Below are positions 1 to 7,915 of a DNA stretch of 64,000 nucleotides, one piece after another (the first letter of the stretch is position 1; the number at the start of each line of letters is the position of its first letter). The notes under the pieces are model-generated. The model was not told the origin of the DNA and searched no databases. It worked only from the letters and a program-made list of their open reading frames with translations. The translations under genes and the position numbers were made by a program. The stretch is from Actinoplanes utahensis (GTDB taxonomy: Bacteria > Actinomycetota > Actinomycetes > Mycobacteriales > Micromonosporaceae): contig NZ_BOMZ01000044.1 of assembly GCF_016862455.1 (NCBI RefSeq), positions 115,248 through 179,247 on the forward strand, read 5' to 3'.

Positions 1-332
1 CCGATCCCCTGCAACGCCCGGGAGCCGACGAGCATCGCCATGTCGTGCGCGACGCCGCACAGCGCCGAGCCCGCCACGAAGACCACCGCGCTGATCTGGA
101 AGACCAGCTTGCGGCCGAAGAGGTCACCGAACTTGCCGGCCAGCACGGTCGCCACCGTCTCGGCGAGCAGATAGGCCGTCACCACCCAGGACATGTGCCC
201 GGCCCCGCCCAGGTCCGCCACGATCGTCGGCAGCGCGGTCGACACGATGGTCTGGTCGAGGGCGGCGAGCAGCATCCCGAGCAGGATCGTGACGAAGACG
301 ACGTTGGTCTGCCGCTTGGTCAGCACCTGCAT
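1..332 (-). CDS. DHA2-family MFS efflux transporter, N-terminal part (runs off window)
   Basis: Reading the minus strand from an ATG at 332 gives about 110 residues that continue past the left edge. The start is MQVLTKRQTNVVFVTILLGM, followed by a first membrane helix carrying LDQTIVSTALPTIVADL and then the loop GKFGDLFGRK. The LDxTIVNxALP-type motif in helix 1 and the G(D/K)xxGRK loop between helices 2 and 3 are hallmarks of 14-helix EmrB/QacA (DHA2) proton-driven drug exporters. It is divergent from the SDR gene, with a 33-bp palindrome between them, so a TetR-type repressor probably controls both. The substrate cannot be read from this part. Confidence 0.85.
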   Translation of the reverse strand, partial: MQVLTKRQTNVVFVTILLGMLLAALDQTIVSTALPTIVADLGGAGHMSWVVTAYLLAETVATVLAGKFGDLFGRKLVFQISAVVFVAGSALCGVAHDMAMLVGSRALQGI

Positions 333-397
333 GATCCCGAGTCTGGTTCGCCGGCCGCCGGCGTGTGACGACTATCCGAAAACCCGGGGTGACTCCG

Positions 398-430
398 GCA
401 GCGGAAGTAAACTAAGTTCACTTCCGCTGC
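398..430. promoter_or_regulatory. 33-bp palindrome, candidate TetR operator
   Basis: Perfect 11-bp arms GCAGCGGAAGT (398-408) and ACTTCCGCTGC (420-430) flank AAACTAAGTTC, which itself continues the symmetry (AACT/AGTT) except for one pair and the centre base. It lies between the divergent efflux pump and SDR starts, 30 bp before the SDR ATG. This geometry suits a TetR dimer pair repressing both genes. The TetR at 1567-2112 is the nearest candidate; that assignment is inference. Confidence 0.6.
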
Positions 431-459
431 TCATCCCCCGACCCGAAGGGAAATCCCCC

Positions 460-1470
460 ATGGCGAACCCGTCGAAGCCGCTGACCGCGAACAGCACGAT
501 CGGCGACTGGCTGGACCATCCGGAGGGCGGCCCGGCCCTGGGCGAGCTGCTCGCCGCCGGCGGCGCCGATCCGTCGATGCTGGCCCCGATCCGCACTCTG
601 CCGCTGCGGCAGATGGTCGAGCTCAGCCAGGGCAAGATGCCGCAGGCCGTCGTCGACGAGCTCGTGCTCCGGGTCAACGGCGGGGTCGCCCCGGCCGACT
701 CCGCGGAGAGCGGCTGGACGGAGAAGATCACCGCGGGCCGGTTCAGCGGCAAGACGGTGATCGTCACCGGCGCGGCCTCCGGCATCGGCCGGGCCACCGC
801 CTCCCGCATCGTCCGCGAGGGCGGCCGGGTGATCGGCGTCGACATCACCGCCGAGAAGCTCGAGCAGGCCGAGGCCGACCTGGGCGACTCGTTCGTCGCG
901 GTGGCCGCCGACATCACCAGCGCCGACGACATCGCCCGGATCGTGGCCGCCGCCGGCGACCGGATCGACGGCCTGGCCAACATCGCCGGCGTGGTCGACG
1001 ACTTCAGCCCGGCCCACGAGACGTCCGACGCGGTCTGGGAGAAGGTCTTCGCGGTCAACGTCGACGGCGTCTTCCGGCTCACCCGGGCGGTCGTCCCGGC
1101 CATGCTGTCGGCCGGCCGCGGCGCCATCGTCAACGTCGCCTCCGAGGCCGCGCTGCGCGGCAACGCCGCGGGTGTCGCCTACACCGCCTCCAAGCACGCG
1201 GTCGTCGGCATCACCAAGAACACCGCTTTCATGTACGGGCAGAGCGGCATCCGGACCAACGCGGTCGCGCCCGGCGGGGTCGCCACCGGGATGGCGCCGG
1301 TCGACCAGAGCGAGTTCGGCCGCTCCAGGACCGGCCCGTTCCTGCAGCTCATTCCGGGGGTGGCGCTGGCCGAGCACCTGGCCGCGTCGATCACCTTCCT
1401 GCTCAGCGACGACGGCGTCAACCTGAACGGCGTGGTGCTCCCGTCCGACGGCGGCTGGTCGGTGCAGTAG
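460..1470 (+). CDS. SDR-family NAD(P)-dependent oxidoreductase with extra N-terminal domain
   Basis: 336 aa. The ATG at 460 follows a GAAGGGAAA ribosome site. The Rossmann core starts near residue 97 with TGAASGIG (103-110), NIAG (174-177), catalytic Ser228, and YTASK (Tyr241, Lys245), so this is a classical SDR acting on an alcohol/ketone pair. The first 90 residues or so are not part of a normal 250-aa SDR. They hold a helical segment starting PLTANSTIGDWLDHPEGG, which resembles the C-terminal tail of the GH3 enzyme at 49554-51752. The gene is divergent from an efflux pump and convergent with a TetR. The substrate is unknown. Confidence 0.85.
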   Translation: MANPSKPLTANSTIGDWLDHPEGGPALGELLAAGGADPSMLAPIRTLPLRQMVELSQGKMPQAVVDELVLRVNGGVAPADSAESGWTEKITAGRFSGKTVIVTGAASGIGRATASRIVREGGRVIGVDITAEKLEQAEADLGDSFVAVAADITSADDIARIVAAAGDRIDGLANIAGVVDDFSPAHETSDAVWEKVFAVNVDGVFRLTRAVVPAMLSAGRGAIVNVASEAALRGNAAGVAYTASKHAVVGITKNTAFMYGQSGIRTNAVAPGGVATGMAPVDQSEFGRSRTGPFLQLIPGVALAEHLAASITFLLSDDGVNLNGVVLPSDGGWSVQ

Positions 1471-1475
1471 TCCCC

Positions 1476-1560
1476 GCGTGTGGGGTCCGGCCGTCATCCA
1501 CGCCCGGACCCGGCACAACCCGCGCGCGTGGAGTCCGGCCGTCACCCGCGCCCGGGCTCC
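1476..1560. repeat. Imperfect direct repeat after the SDR gene
   Basis: Two related units of about 35 bp (1476-1510 and 1526-1560) share TCCGGCCGTCA and CGCCCGG blocks. They lie between the convergent SDR and TetR genes, just before a short hairpin. They look like a local duplication; no function is visible. Confidence 0.5.
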
Positions 1561-1576
1561 CCACGCTCACGTGGGG
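1559..1576. terminator. Small hairpin between convergent genes
   Basis: CCCCACG (1559-1565) and CGTGGGG (1570-1576) form a 7-bp stem that overlaps the TetR stop codon. It has no T-tract. It may act as a weak bidirectional terminator. Confidence 0.35.
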
Positions 1577-2112
1577 GTGAGGGCCTGCTGGAGCAGCGCG
1601 CCGTAACGGGTGATCAGCTCGGGGCGGGAGGCGTGCGCCAGGCCCTCGTCCTCCACCACCCACAACGCGTAGAGCAGGCCGCCGACCACCGTCGCGGCCA
1701 TCCGGGCCCGGATGTCGGCGTCCGGGCCGGTCAGCCGCCGGCGCACCGGCTCCACGAAGGTCCGCTCGTGGACCGCCTGCAGGCGCCCCTTGATCCGCGG
1801 TTCGTTGCTGCCCCGGACCAGGGCCAGGTACACCCCCCGGATGTCGTCGTCGGCCAGCAGCACCTCGATGAACCGCTCGCCGAACTGCTCGAGCGGCACG
1901 TCGAACAGCGGCTCGTCGTCGATCGTGAACGACATCGTCTCCAGGAACAGCAGCTCCTTGGTGCCGAAGTGCCGGATCACCAGCGCCGGGTTGATGACCG
2001 CCTGAGCGGCGATGTCCCGGACCGAGGTGCGCGCGAAACCCCGCTCCCGGAACAGGCGTGCCGCCGCGACACGGATCTCCTCACGGGTCGCCTCCCCGGA
2101 ACGCCTGGCCAT
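1567..2112 (-). CDS. TetR-family transcriptional regulator
   Basis: 181 aa from the ATG at 2112 (MARRSGEATREEIRVAAARL). The N-terminal helix-turn-helix includes FRERGFARTSVRDIAAQA followed by the typical recognition-helix tail ALVIRHFGTKELLF. The C-terminal ligand-binding domain is about 125 residues and is not assignable to a ligand. A longer reading from 2226 adds 38 residues without TetR character and was not used. It is convergent with the SDR gene and is the closest candidate for binding the palindrome at 398-430. Confidence 0.85.
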   Translation of the reverse strand: MARRSGEATREEIRVAAARLFRERGFARTSVRDIAAQAVINPALVIRHFGTKELLFLETMSFTIDDEPLFDVPLEQFGERFIEVLLADDDIRGVYLALVRGSNEPRIKGRLQAVHERTFVEPVRRRLTGPDADIRARMAATVVGGLLYALWVVEDEGLAHASRPELITRYGALLQQALTPT

Positions 2113-2275
2113 GCCCACGATCGTAGGCCCCGCCCGATGCCGCCGGATCACGCCCGGCTGGCCCGGAGAGGCCAGAGACCATCCGATCAGCCGACGTTCC
2201 GCCGAACGCCGGACCCCATACCGCACGTCGTGCTCAGCTATCCGGGAAACGGCTCACACACCGGAGAGGTTTGAG

Positions 2276-3007
2276 ATGAGGAAAGTGACACGGGGGCTGA
2301 TCACCGCTTGCGCCGGCCTGGTCGCCGGGGCGACGTTCGGGGCCGGGCCGGCCCTGGCGGGCGGCTCGACGTGGTACCCGCAGGGACACGTGCTCGGCTA
2401 CTACGGCTCGATGGGCGGCTGTAACTCGTACGCGTCGACGCTGGCCCTGTGGGCCGACGACTTCGACTGCTCCTACCGGCCGCACTGGGTGGCCGCTCAG
2501 CCCTACGCGCTGATCGTCCAGCAGCCGGTCACCCTTTCGGTGGCGGTGCCCGTCGTCACGCAGCCGGACTCGGGCGAGGACGAATGGGAGGCGCCCGCCA
2601 AGCCGGCACCCGCGGTGAAGGAGCCCGAGCCGGAACCGGCCCCGCCGATGAAGGAGCCGGAGCCCGCGGCCGAACCGGCCACCGTCCAGGTGCGCCCGGC
2701 CGTCGAGGAGCCGGTGGTCAAGCCGTACAAGAAGCCGAAGATGACGAAGCTGAAGCCGACAGCGACGAAGCCGCAGAAGCACGTCCGGGCGACCGCCGAC
2801 GACGACGAGCAGTGCACCACGGTGGTGGCCCACTGCGCCGACGTTCAGACGGTCACGCTGTCCACGCCGGTGGTGCAGCCGATCGTGCGCCCGATCGTGC
2901 CGCTGGCCCAGCCGATCGTGCGCCCGATCGTGCCGCTGGCCCAGCCGGTCGTGCCGCTGCGGCCGCTGGCCGTCCCGTTCCACAACGCGTGCGGTCCCTG
3001 CTACTGA
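2276..3007 (+). CDS. Secreted Pro/Lys-rich protein with Cys-containing ends
   Basis: 243 aa. The ATG at 2276 follows GGAGAGG. An Ala-rich signal peptide (MRKVTRGLITACAGLVAG...) ends near GPALAGG. The N-terminal mature part has Tyr/Trp and Cys residues (GGCNSYASTLALWADDFDC), then a Pro/Glu/Lys linker of about 110 residues, then CTTVVAHC, a tandem QPIVRPIVPLA repeat, and the end ACGPCY. It is probably exported, with a flexible or wall-spanning middle and possible disulfides between the ends. No family was recognised. Confidence 0.75.
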   Translation: MRKVTRGLITACAGLVAGATFGAGPALAGGSTWYPQGHVLGYYGSMGGCNSYASTLALWADDFDCSYRPHWVAAQPYALIVQQPVTLSVAVPVVTQPDSGEDEWEAPAKPAPAVKEPEPEPAPPMKEPEPAAEPATVQVRPAVEEPVVKPYKKPKMTKLKPTATKPQKHVRATADDDEQCTTVVAHCADVQTVTLSTPVVQPIVRPIVPLAQPIVRPIVPLAQPVVPLRPLAVPFHNACGPCY

Positions 3008-3017
3008 CCGTCGTCTC

Positions 3018-3057
3018 GATCCGCGGTGGCCGGGTGATCTCCCGGCCACCGCGGATC
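3018..3057 (+). terminator. Strong hairpin, 17-bp stem
   Basis: GATCCGCGGTGGCCGGG (3018-3034) pairs perfectly with 3041-3057 across a 6-nt loop, 11 bp after the secreted-protein stop. There is no T-tract, which is usual in high-GC actinobacteria. It probably also serves the convergent MoaD-like gene. Confidence 0.8.
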
Positions 3058-3087
3058 GGCGCCGTCTCAGCGAGACCGGCGCCCGCC

Positions 3088-3384
3088 TCAGCCCCCGGCC
3101 ATCGCGCCGACGACCAGGAACGGCTCCTCGCCCTTGACCACCCGGTCCGGCAGCGGGGCGTCCGGGGACTCGTTGGACAGGTCCTCCTCGCAGGCGAAGA
3201 AGCGGACCAGGGCCCGGCGCTCGCCGGTGTTCCGGTCGCGCATGGTGCCGAGCAGCATCGGGAACCGCTGCTCGACCGCGTCCAGCACGTGCCGCTGGGT
3301 AACCTCGCCCGGCACGTCGACCCGGACCTCCCCGGTGACCTTCGCGAGAGTGCGCAGATGGGGCGGGAGGACCACCCGGATCAC
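3088..3384 (-). CDS. MoaD/ThiS-like ubiquitin-fold protein
   Basis: 98 aa from a GTG at 3384 that overlaps the stop of the upstream BNR gene as GTGA, so the two are translationally coupled. The sequence begins with a beta-hairpin (IRVVLPPHLRTLAK) and contains VLDAVEQRFPMLLGTMRDR and ends VVGAMAGG. The overall pattern and the C-terminal Gly-Gly are those of MoaD/ThiS sulfur carriers. No sulfur-transfer partner is nearby. Its pairing with a BNR propeller protein is reminiscent of other actinobacterial genomes, but the role is unknown. Confidence 0.75.
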   Translation of the reverse strand: MIRVVLPPHLRTLAKVTGEVRVDVPGEVTQRHVLDAVEQRFPMLLGTMRDRNTGERRALVRFFACEEDLSNESPDAPLPDRVVKGEEPFLVVGAMAGG

Positions 3385-4496
3385 GGCAGCACCTGCGCTT
3401 CCACCGAGAGCACCGGCGGCAGGTCGGCGACCAGGGTCTGCCAGGTGTCGCCGCTGTCGGCGGACCCGTACACCTGCCCGGCGCTGGTGCCGAAGTAGAC
3501 GCCGCACTCCTCGAGGGTGTCCACCGCCATCGCGTCGCGGAGCACGTTGACGTAGCAGTGCTCCTGCGGCAGCCCGGTGGTGAGCGGCTCCCACTCGTCG
3601 CCGCCGGTACGGCTGCGGTACACCCGCAGCCTCCCGTCCATCACGTAGTGCAGCTGATCGCTGGTGACCGGCACGACGTAGATCGTCTCCGGCTCGTGGG
3701 CGTGCACCGCGATCGGGAATCCGAAGTCGGTCGGCAGGTTCCCGCTGACCTCACGCCAGTTCGCCCCGGCGTCGTCGGTGCGCATGACGTCCCAGTGCTT
3801 CTGCATGAACAGCGTGTCCGGCCGGGACGGGTGCATGGCCAGCCGGTGCACGCAGTGACCCACCTCGGCGTCCGGGTCGGGGATGCCCTCGCTCTGCAGG
3901 CCGCGGTTGATCGGCTGCCAGGTGACGCCGCCGTCGTCGGTGCGGAACGCCCCGGCCGCCGAGATCGCCACGAAGATGCGGTCCGGGTTCACCGGGTCGA
4001 GCAGGATCGTGTGCAGGCACATGCCGCCCGCGCCGGGCTGCCACAGCGGGGCGGAGGTGTGGGTGCGCAGCCCGGTCAGCTCCTCCCACTTCTGCCCGCC
4101 GTCGGTGCTCTTGTACAGGGCCGCGTCCTCGGCGCCGGCGTAGACCACGTCGGCCTCGGTCCGGGACGGCTCCAGGTGCCAGATCCGCTTGAACTCCCAC
4201 GGGCGCGGGGTCCCGTCGTACCACAGGTGCTCGCCGACGTCCCCGGCGTAGGTGAAGTCGTGGTCGACCTGCCGCCAGGTCGCGCCGCCGTCGTCGGACC
4301 GCTGGATCAGCTGGCCGAACCAGCCGCTCGACTGGGACACGTAGATCCGGCCGGTGTCGACCGATGAGCCGTTGGCATGGTAGATCTCCCAGCCGGCGAA
4401 GTGCGGGCCGTCCACCTTCCAGTCCCGGCGTGCGCCGTCCGCGGTCAGGATGAACAGCCCCTTGCGGGTGCCGACGAGCAATCGGACACCGCTCAT
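3381..4496 (-). CDS. BNR/Asp-box beta-propeller protein (sialidase/VPS10-like fold)
   Basis: 371 aa. Repeated Asp-box motifs of the S-x-D-x-G-x-x-W type are spread along the chain (RSDDGGATW, KSTDGGQKW, RTDDGGVTW, RTDDAGANW, GSADSGDTW), which predicts a beta-propeller. The N-terminus MSGVRLLVGTRKGLFILTAD has no signal peptide, so a cytoplasmic location is likely. Proteins like this are often labelled exo-sialidase, but the propeller alone does not show hydrolase activity. It is first in a two-gene operon with the MoaD-like gene. Confidence 0.8.
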   Translation of the reverse strand: MSGVRLLVGTRKGLFILTADGARRDWKVDGPHFAGWEIYHANGSSVDTGRIYVSQSSGWFGQLIQRSDDGGATWRQVDHDFTYAGDVGEHLWYDGTPRPWEFKRIWHLEPSRTEADVVYAGAEDAALYKSTDGGQKWEELTGLRTHTSAPLWQPGAGGMCLHTILLDPVNPDRIFVAISAAGAFRTDDGGVTWQPINRGLQSEGIPDPDAEVGHCVHRLAMHPSRPDTLFMQKHWDVMRTDDAGANWREVSGNLPTDFGFPIAVHAHEPETIYVVPVTSDQLHYVMDGRLRVYRSRTGGDEWEPLTTGLPQEHCYVNVLRDAMAVDTLEECGVYFGTSAGQVYGSADSGDTWQTLVADLPPVLSVEAQVLP

Positions 4497-4522
4497 GTTC
4501 CGCTCCCCTCCATAGGTGTCAC

Positions 4523-4583
4523 GTCCGGCTGGTCGTCAGTGCCGTCTCAGCGCCGCCGAGACGGCACTGACGACCAGCCGGAC
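4523..4583 (-). terminator. Very long perfect hairpin (26-bp stem)
   Basis: Arms 4523-4548 and 4558-4583 are perfectly complementary over 26 bp with a 9-nt loop. The hairpin lies between the end of the MCP-like gene (4653) and the start of the BNR gene (4496), both on the minus strand, so it most likely terminates MCP transcription. Confidence 0.85.
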
Positions 4584-4652
4584 ACATAGACGCATCATGG
4601 TGTGCTTAGCGTCACCCTGGGGAGTCTAGGACGGATGTTCGACCGGAAGGGG

Positions 4653-6188
4653 TCAGCCGGACAGCGCGCGCGCCATCTCCGCCTGTTCGGCGAGCACGTC
4701 GTTCATTCGGGCCTGGACCGCGTCCATCTTGCCGATCGTCTCGCTGGTGGTGTGGATGCCGGTCGCCACGGTCTCCGCGCTGGCCTGGATCCCGGCGATC
4801 TGCTCGGCGACCTTCTGGGTGGCCTCGGCGGTCTCCCGGGCCAGCTCCTTGACCTCGCCGGCGACCACCGCGAAGCCCTTGCCGGACTCGCCGGCCCGGG
4901 CCGCCTCGATGGTGGCGTTCAGCGCCAGCAGGTTCGTCTGCTCGGCGATCGAGGAGATGATCTTGATGACGTCGCCGATCGCGGTGGACGCCTGGCCCAG
5001 CGCGGCCACCTCGTCGGTCATCGCCGACGCCCGGGTCACCGCCTGCTCGGCCACCGACGTCGCGTCGTGGCTGGCGCTGCGCAGCCGGTCGACGGTGTGG
5101 AGCAGCTCGCGGGCGTTCGCGCTGGCCCGCTCGGTGCCGCGGACCACGTCGAGACGCTGCGACACCAGCTGCTGCACGTTGCGCAGCGCGGCGGCCCGGG
5201 ACTCGGACAGGTCGATGTACTCGGTGGTGAAGAAGTCCATCGTGCCGACCACCCGGTCCCCGCTCAGGATCGGGAAGCAGACGCCGGAGCGGACCCCGGC
5301 CCGCTGCGCCGCGGGCGCCCGCACGCAGTCGGTGATCTCCGCCAGGTCCCGGACGAAGACCAGGTCGCGGGCCCGCCAGGCGCGGCCGGAGAGCCCGACG
5401 CCCTCGGCGAACGAGGCGGCCAGGGTGACCCGGCGGAACTCGTCGCCGGCCGAGCCGGACTCGACCGCGAACTTGAGCACGTTCACGTCCGGGTCGATCT
5501 CCCAGTACGAGCCGTACGCCCACCCGAACGCGGTGCGCACCGAGTCCAGCGCCGCCCGGATCGTGGTCTGGCTGTCCGAGGCCGCGCCGACCCGGCTGAC
5601 CACCGTGGTGACGGCCTCCCGGTCGTTGGCCACCTGGCGCAGTTCGGCCGCGGCGACCGCGCTGATCCGGGCCCGGTCGGCGATCCGGATGATGGCCGCG
5701 AACTTGTCCTTCCGGGCGTCGTCGGCGAACACCCGGTTCGCCGTGTAGTACTCGAACACGGCGCACACGACGTTGTTCTTGACCACGGGCAGCAGGACCG
5801 CCGCGATCATGCCCGACGTGATCGCGTGCTGCTGGCGGCGGCACCCGGTGAGCCGCTCCGGGTCCTCCTCGATGACCGGCGCCCGGCTCCGGACCACCTG
5901 CGCCACCAGGCCGCCGTCGGCCGGGTCCGTCCCGAACGCGGACCGCATGGCGGGCACCAGCGTTCCGGTCTCGTGCCGCAGCCGCAGCCGGCCCGACGCG
6001 TCCGGCACCCAGACCGCGCCGTATCCGAAGCCGTAGAACCGCGTCGTGCTCTCCACCGTGATTCGCCAGGCGCTGTCCTCGTCGGTGACCGCCTCCAGAT
6101 CCTGAACGAGTTGCTCCAGAGCCTCCACATCCCGCGGGACGGGACGCACCGCCTCAGGGCTGACCGCCCGGGATCCGAACAGCCGCAT
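4653..6188 (-). CDS. Soluble GAF-GAF-MCP signalling protein
   Basis: 511 aa with no membrane segment. Two GAF-like sensor regions (about 25-170 and 190-340) precede a coiled-coil methyl-accepting domain. The domain carries the conserved hairpin tip EQTNLLALNATIEAARAGES and GKGFAVVAGEVKELA near residues 405-440. Such proteins normally contact CheA/CheW. No chemotaxis kinase is nearby, so it may act through another partner. GAF domains could bind a small ligand, heme or a bilin; the key residues cannot be decided here. Confidence 0.85.
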   Translation of the reverse strand: MRLFGSRAVSPEAVRPVPRDVEALEQLVQDLEAVTDEDSAWRITVESTTRFYGFGYGAVWVPDASGRLRLRHETGTLVPAMRSAFGTDPADGGLVAQVVRSRAPVIEEDPERLTGCRRQQHAITSGMIAAVLLPVVKNNVVCAVFEYYTANRVFADDARKDKFAAIIRIADRARISAVAAAELRQVANDREAVTTVVSRVGAASDSQTTIRAALDSVRTAFGWAYGSYWEIDPDVNVLKFAVESGSAGDEFRRVTLAASFAEGVGLSGRAWRARDLVFVRDLAEITDCVRAPAAQRAGVRSGVCFPILSGDRVVGTMDFFTTEYIDLSESRAAALRNVQQLVSQRLDVVRGTERASANARELLHTVDRLRSASHDATSVAEQAVTRASAMTDEVAALGQASTAIGDVIKIISSIAEQTNLLALNATIEAARAGESGKGFAVVAGEVKELARETAEATQKVAEQIAGIQASAETVATGIHTTSETIGKMDAVQARMNDVLAEQAEMARALSG

Positions 6189-6260
6189 ACTGGTGTCTCC
6201 TTCGCCGAGCGGGAACCGGATACCCTTCCATCGGCGTGTCGCGGCTGATGTTGAGGATCG

Positions 6261-7217
6261 TCACCGCCACGGCACCCAGGTGGCGTTGACCAGCGGCAGC
6301 TGCCGGGACTCCAGCTCGCGCAGCAGGATGCCCTCCCGCAGACCCCACGGGCAGATCCGCAGGCTGGCGATACCGAGCCGGCGCATCACCTCGTGCGCGA
6401 CGATCGCGCCGGCCAGGATCTGCCGGGCCCGGTGCGGGGACACCCCGGGCAGCCGGGCCCGCTTCGCGCTGGACATCCCGGCCAGCCGCTTGATCCACGG
6501 CCGCAGCGCGACCGCCTCCAGCCTGCGCGGGACGAACGGGCCGAGCCGCAGCGGCGCGGCGCCGGTCAGCCGGGCCAGCTGTTGGAAGGTCTTCGACGCG
6601 GCCACCGAGGTGCGCGGGTCCTCCCAGGAGGTCCGGGCGGCGACCTCGGCGAACCGGTCCCGCACATGCCGGCGCAGCCGCTTCACCGACCGCGCCGACG
6701 GCGGGTCGCCGTCCAGGAACTCGCGGGTCAGCCGGCCCGCGCCGAGCGGCAGCGACATCGCCGACTCGGGCAGCCGGTCCCGGCCGAACGCCACCTCCAG
6801 GCAGCCGCCGCCGATGTCCACCATCAGCATCGGGCCGGCCTGCCAGCCCAGCCAGCGCCGCGCCGCCAGGAACGTCAGACGGGCGTCCTCGATGCCGGTG
6901 AGCGTGCCCAGGCGTACCCCGGTGGCCTTCTCGACCTGGGTGAGGACCTCCTCGCAATTCGGCGCGTCCCGCACCACCGCCGTGGTGTAGGCGAACATCC
7001 GGTCCACCCCGGCCCGGTGCGCCTCCGCCGCGGCCTCGTCCACCGTGGCGATCATCCGCTGCAGGGCGTCGTCGCCGATCGTGCCGTCGGCCGGCAGCCG
7101 CTGGGCGAACCGGGGCCGCCGCTCCCAGGTGTGCACCGGCAGCGGCAGACCCGAGTCCGCCTCCGCGACCACCAGATTGACCGTGTTGGACCCGACGTCG
7201 AGCACTCCGAGTCGCAT
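6261..7217 (-). CDS. Ppx/GppA-type phosphatase
   Basis: 318 aa from the ATG at 7217. It opens with the actin-fold phosphate loop LGVLDVGSNTVNLVV and has the second loop VDIGGGCLEVAFG, both characteristic of exopolyphosphatase/pppGpp phosphatases. It resembles the single-domain actinobacterial Ppx proteins, without the C-terminal HD domain. An alternative ATG at 7250 overlaps the stop of the response regulator (ATGA) and would add 11 residues. Either way it is co-transcribed with KdpDE-like genes, suggesting a phosphate/stress link. Confidence 0.85.
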   Translation of the reverse strand: MRLGVLDVGSNTVNLVVAEADSGLPLPVHTWERRPRFAQRLPADGTIGDDALQRMIATVDEAAAEAHRAGVDRMFAYTTAVVRDAPNCEEVLTQVEKATGVRLGTLTGIEDARLTFLAARRWLGWQAGPMLMVDIGGGCLEVAFGRDRLPESAMSLPLGAGRLTREFLDGDPPSARSVKRLRRHVRDRFAEVAARTSWEDPRTSVAASKTFQQLARLTGAAPLRLGPFVPRRLEAVALRPWIKRLAGMSSAKRARLPGVSPHRARQILAGAIVAHEVMRRLGIASLRICPWGLREGILLRELESRQLPLVNATWVPWR

Positions 7218-7246
7218 GGCGGGCCGTTTACCCCGCATTTCCGCGA

Positions 7247-7915
7247 TCATGGCCGGAACCGATGGCCCATCCCCGGCTCGGTCAGCAGATGGCGCGGCCG
7301 GGCCGGGTCCGCCTCCAGCTTGCGGCGCAGACGTGCCATGTACTGCCGTAGATAGTTCGTCTCGGTCTGGTATTGCGGCCCCCACACGTCGTGCAGCAGT
7401 TCCCGCTGCGTGATCAACTTCCCGGGATGGCGCAGCAGATGCTCCAGCAGCTGCCACTCGGTCGGGGTGAGCCGGAAGTCGCCGCTGATCGAACGCTCCG
7501 CCAGGTTCACCTCGACCGCGCCGACCGTCACCACCGGCGCCTGCTCCCCGGCCGGCTGGACCCGGCGGGTGACCGCCCGGGTCCGGGCCGGCAGCTCGTC
7601 CACCCCGAACGGCTTGGTGACGTAGTCGTCGGCCCCGGCGTCCAGGGCGGCGACCTTGTCGGCGCTGCCGGCCCGCCCGGACAGCACGATGATGGGCACC
7701 GCCGTCCAGCCGCGCAGGCCCGCGATCACCTCGGCGCCCTCCATGTCCGGCAGGCCCAGGTCCAGCACGACCAGATCGGGATGGTGACCGGCGGCGGCGT
7801 GCAGGGCGCCGGCGCCGTCCGGGGCGGTGTCCACCTCGTACCCCCGGGCCCTGAGGTTGATCCGCAGTGCCCGGACGATCTGCGGATCGTCGTCGACGAC
7901 CAGGACGCGGGTCAT
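7247..7915 (-). CDS. kdpE: KdpE-like OmpR-family response regulator
   Basis: 222 aa. The receiver domain has the acidic pocket DDD (8-10), phospho-acceptor Asp52 (VVLDLGLPD), and Lys101 (YVTKPF). The winged-helix domain from about 130 carries LTPTEWQLLEHLLRHPGKL and ETNYLRQYMARLRRKLEADP, which match KdpE closely. The ATG overlaps the stop of the KdpD-like gene (ATGA). No kdpFABC potassium pump genes lie in the window. The partner kinase lacks a phospho-donor histidine, so phosphorylation must come from elsewhere or be dispensable. Confidence 0.85.
   Translation of the reverse strand: MTRVLVVDDDPQIVRALRINLRARGYEVDTAPDGAGALHAAAGHHPDLVVLDLGLPDMEGAEVIAGLRGWTAVPIIVLSGRAGSADKVAALDAGADDYVTKPFGVDELPARTRAVTRRVQPAGEQAPVVTVGAVEVNLAERSISGDFRLTPTEWQLLEHLLRHPGKLITQRELLHDVWGPQYQTETNYLRQYMARLRRKLEADPARPRHLLTEPGMGHRFRP

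Noticed and set aside
3381..4496. Sialidase function for the BNR protein
   Set aside because: Asp-boxes show the fold only; the arginine triad of sialidases was not found, and there is no signal peptide.
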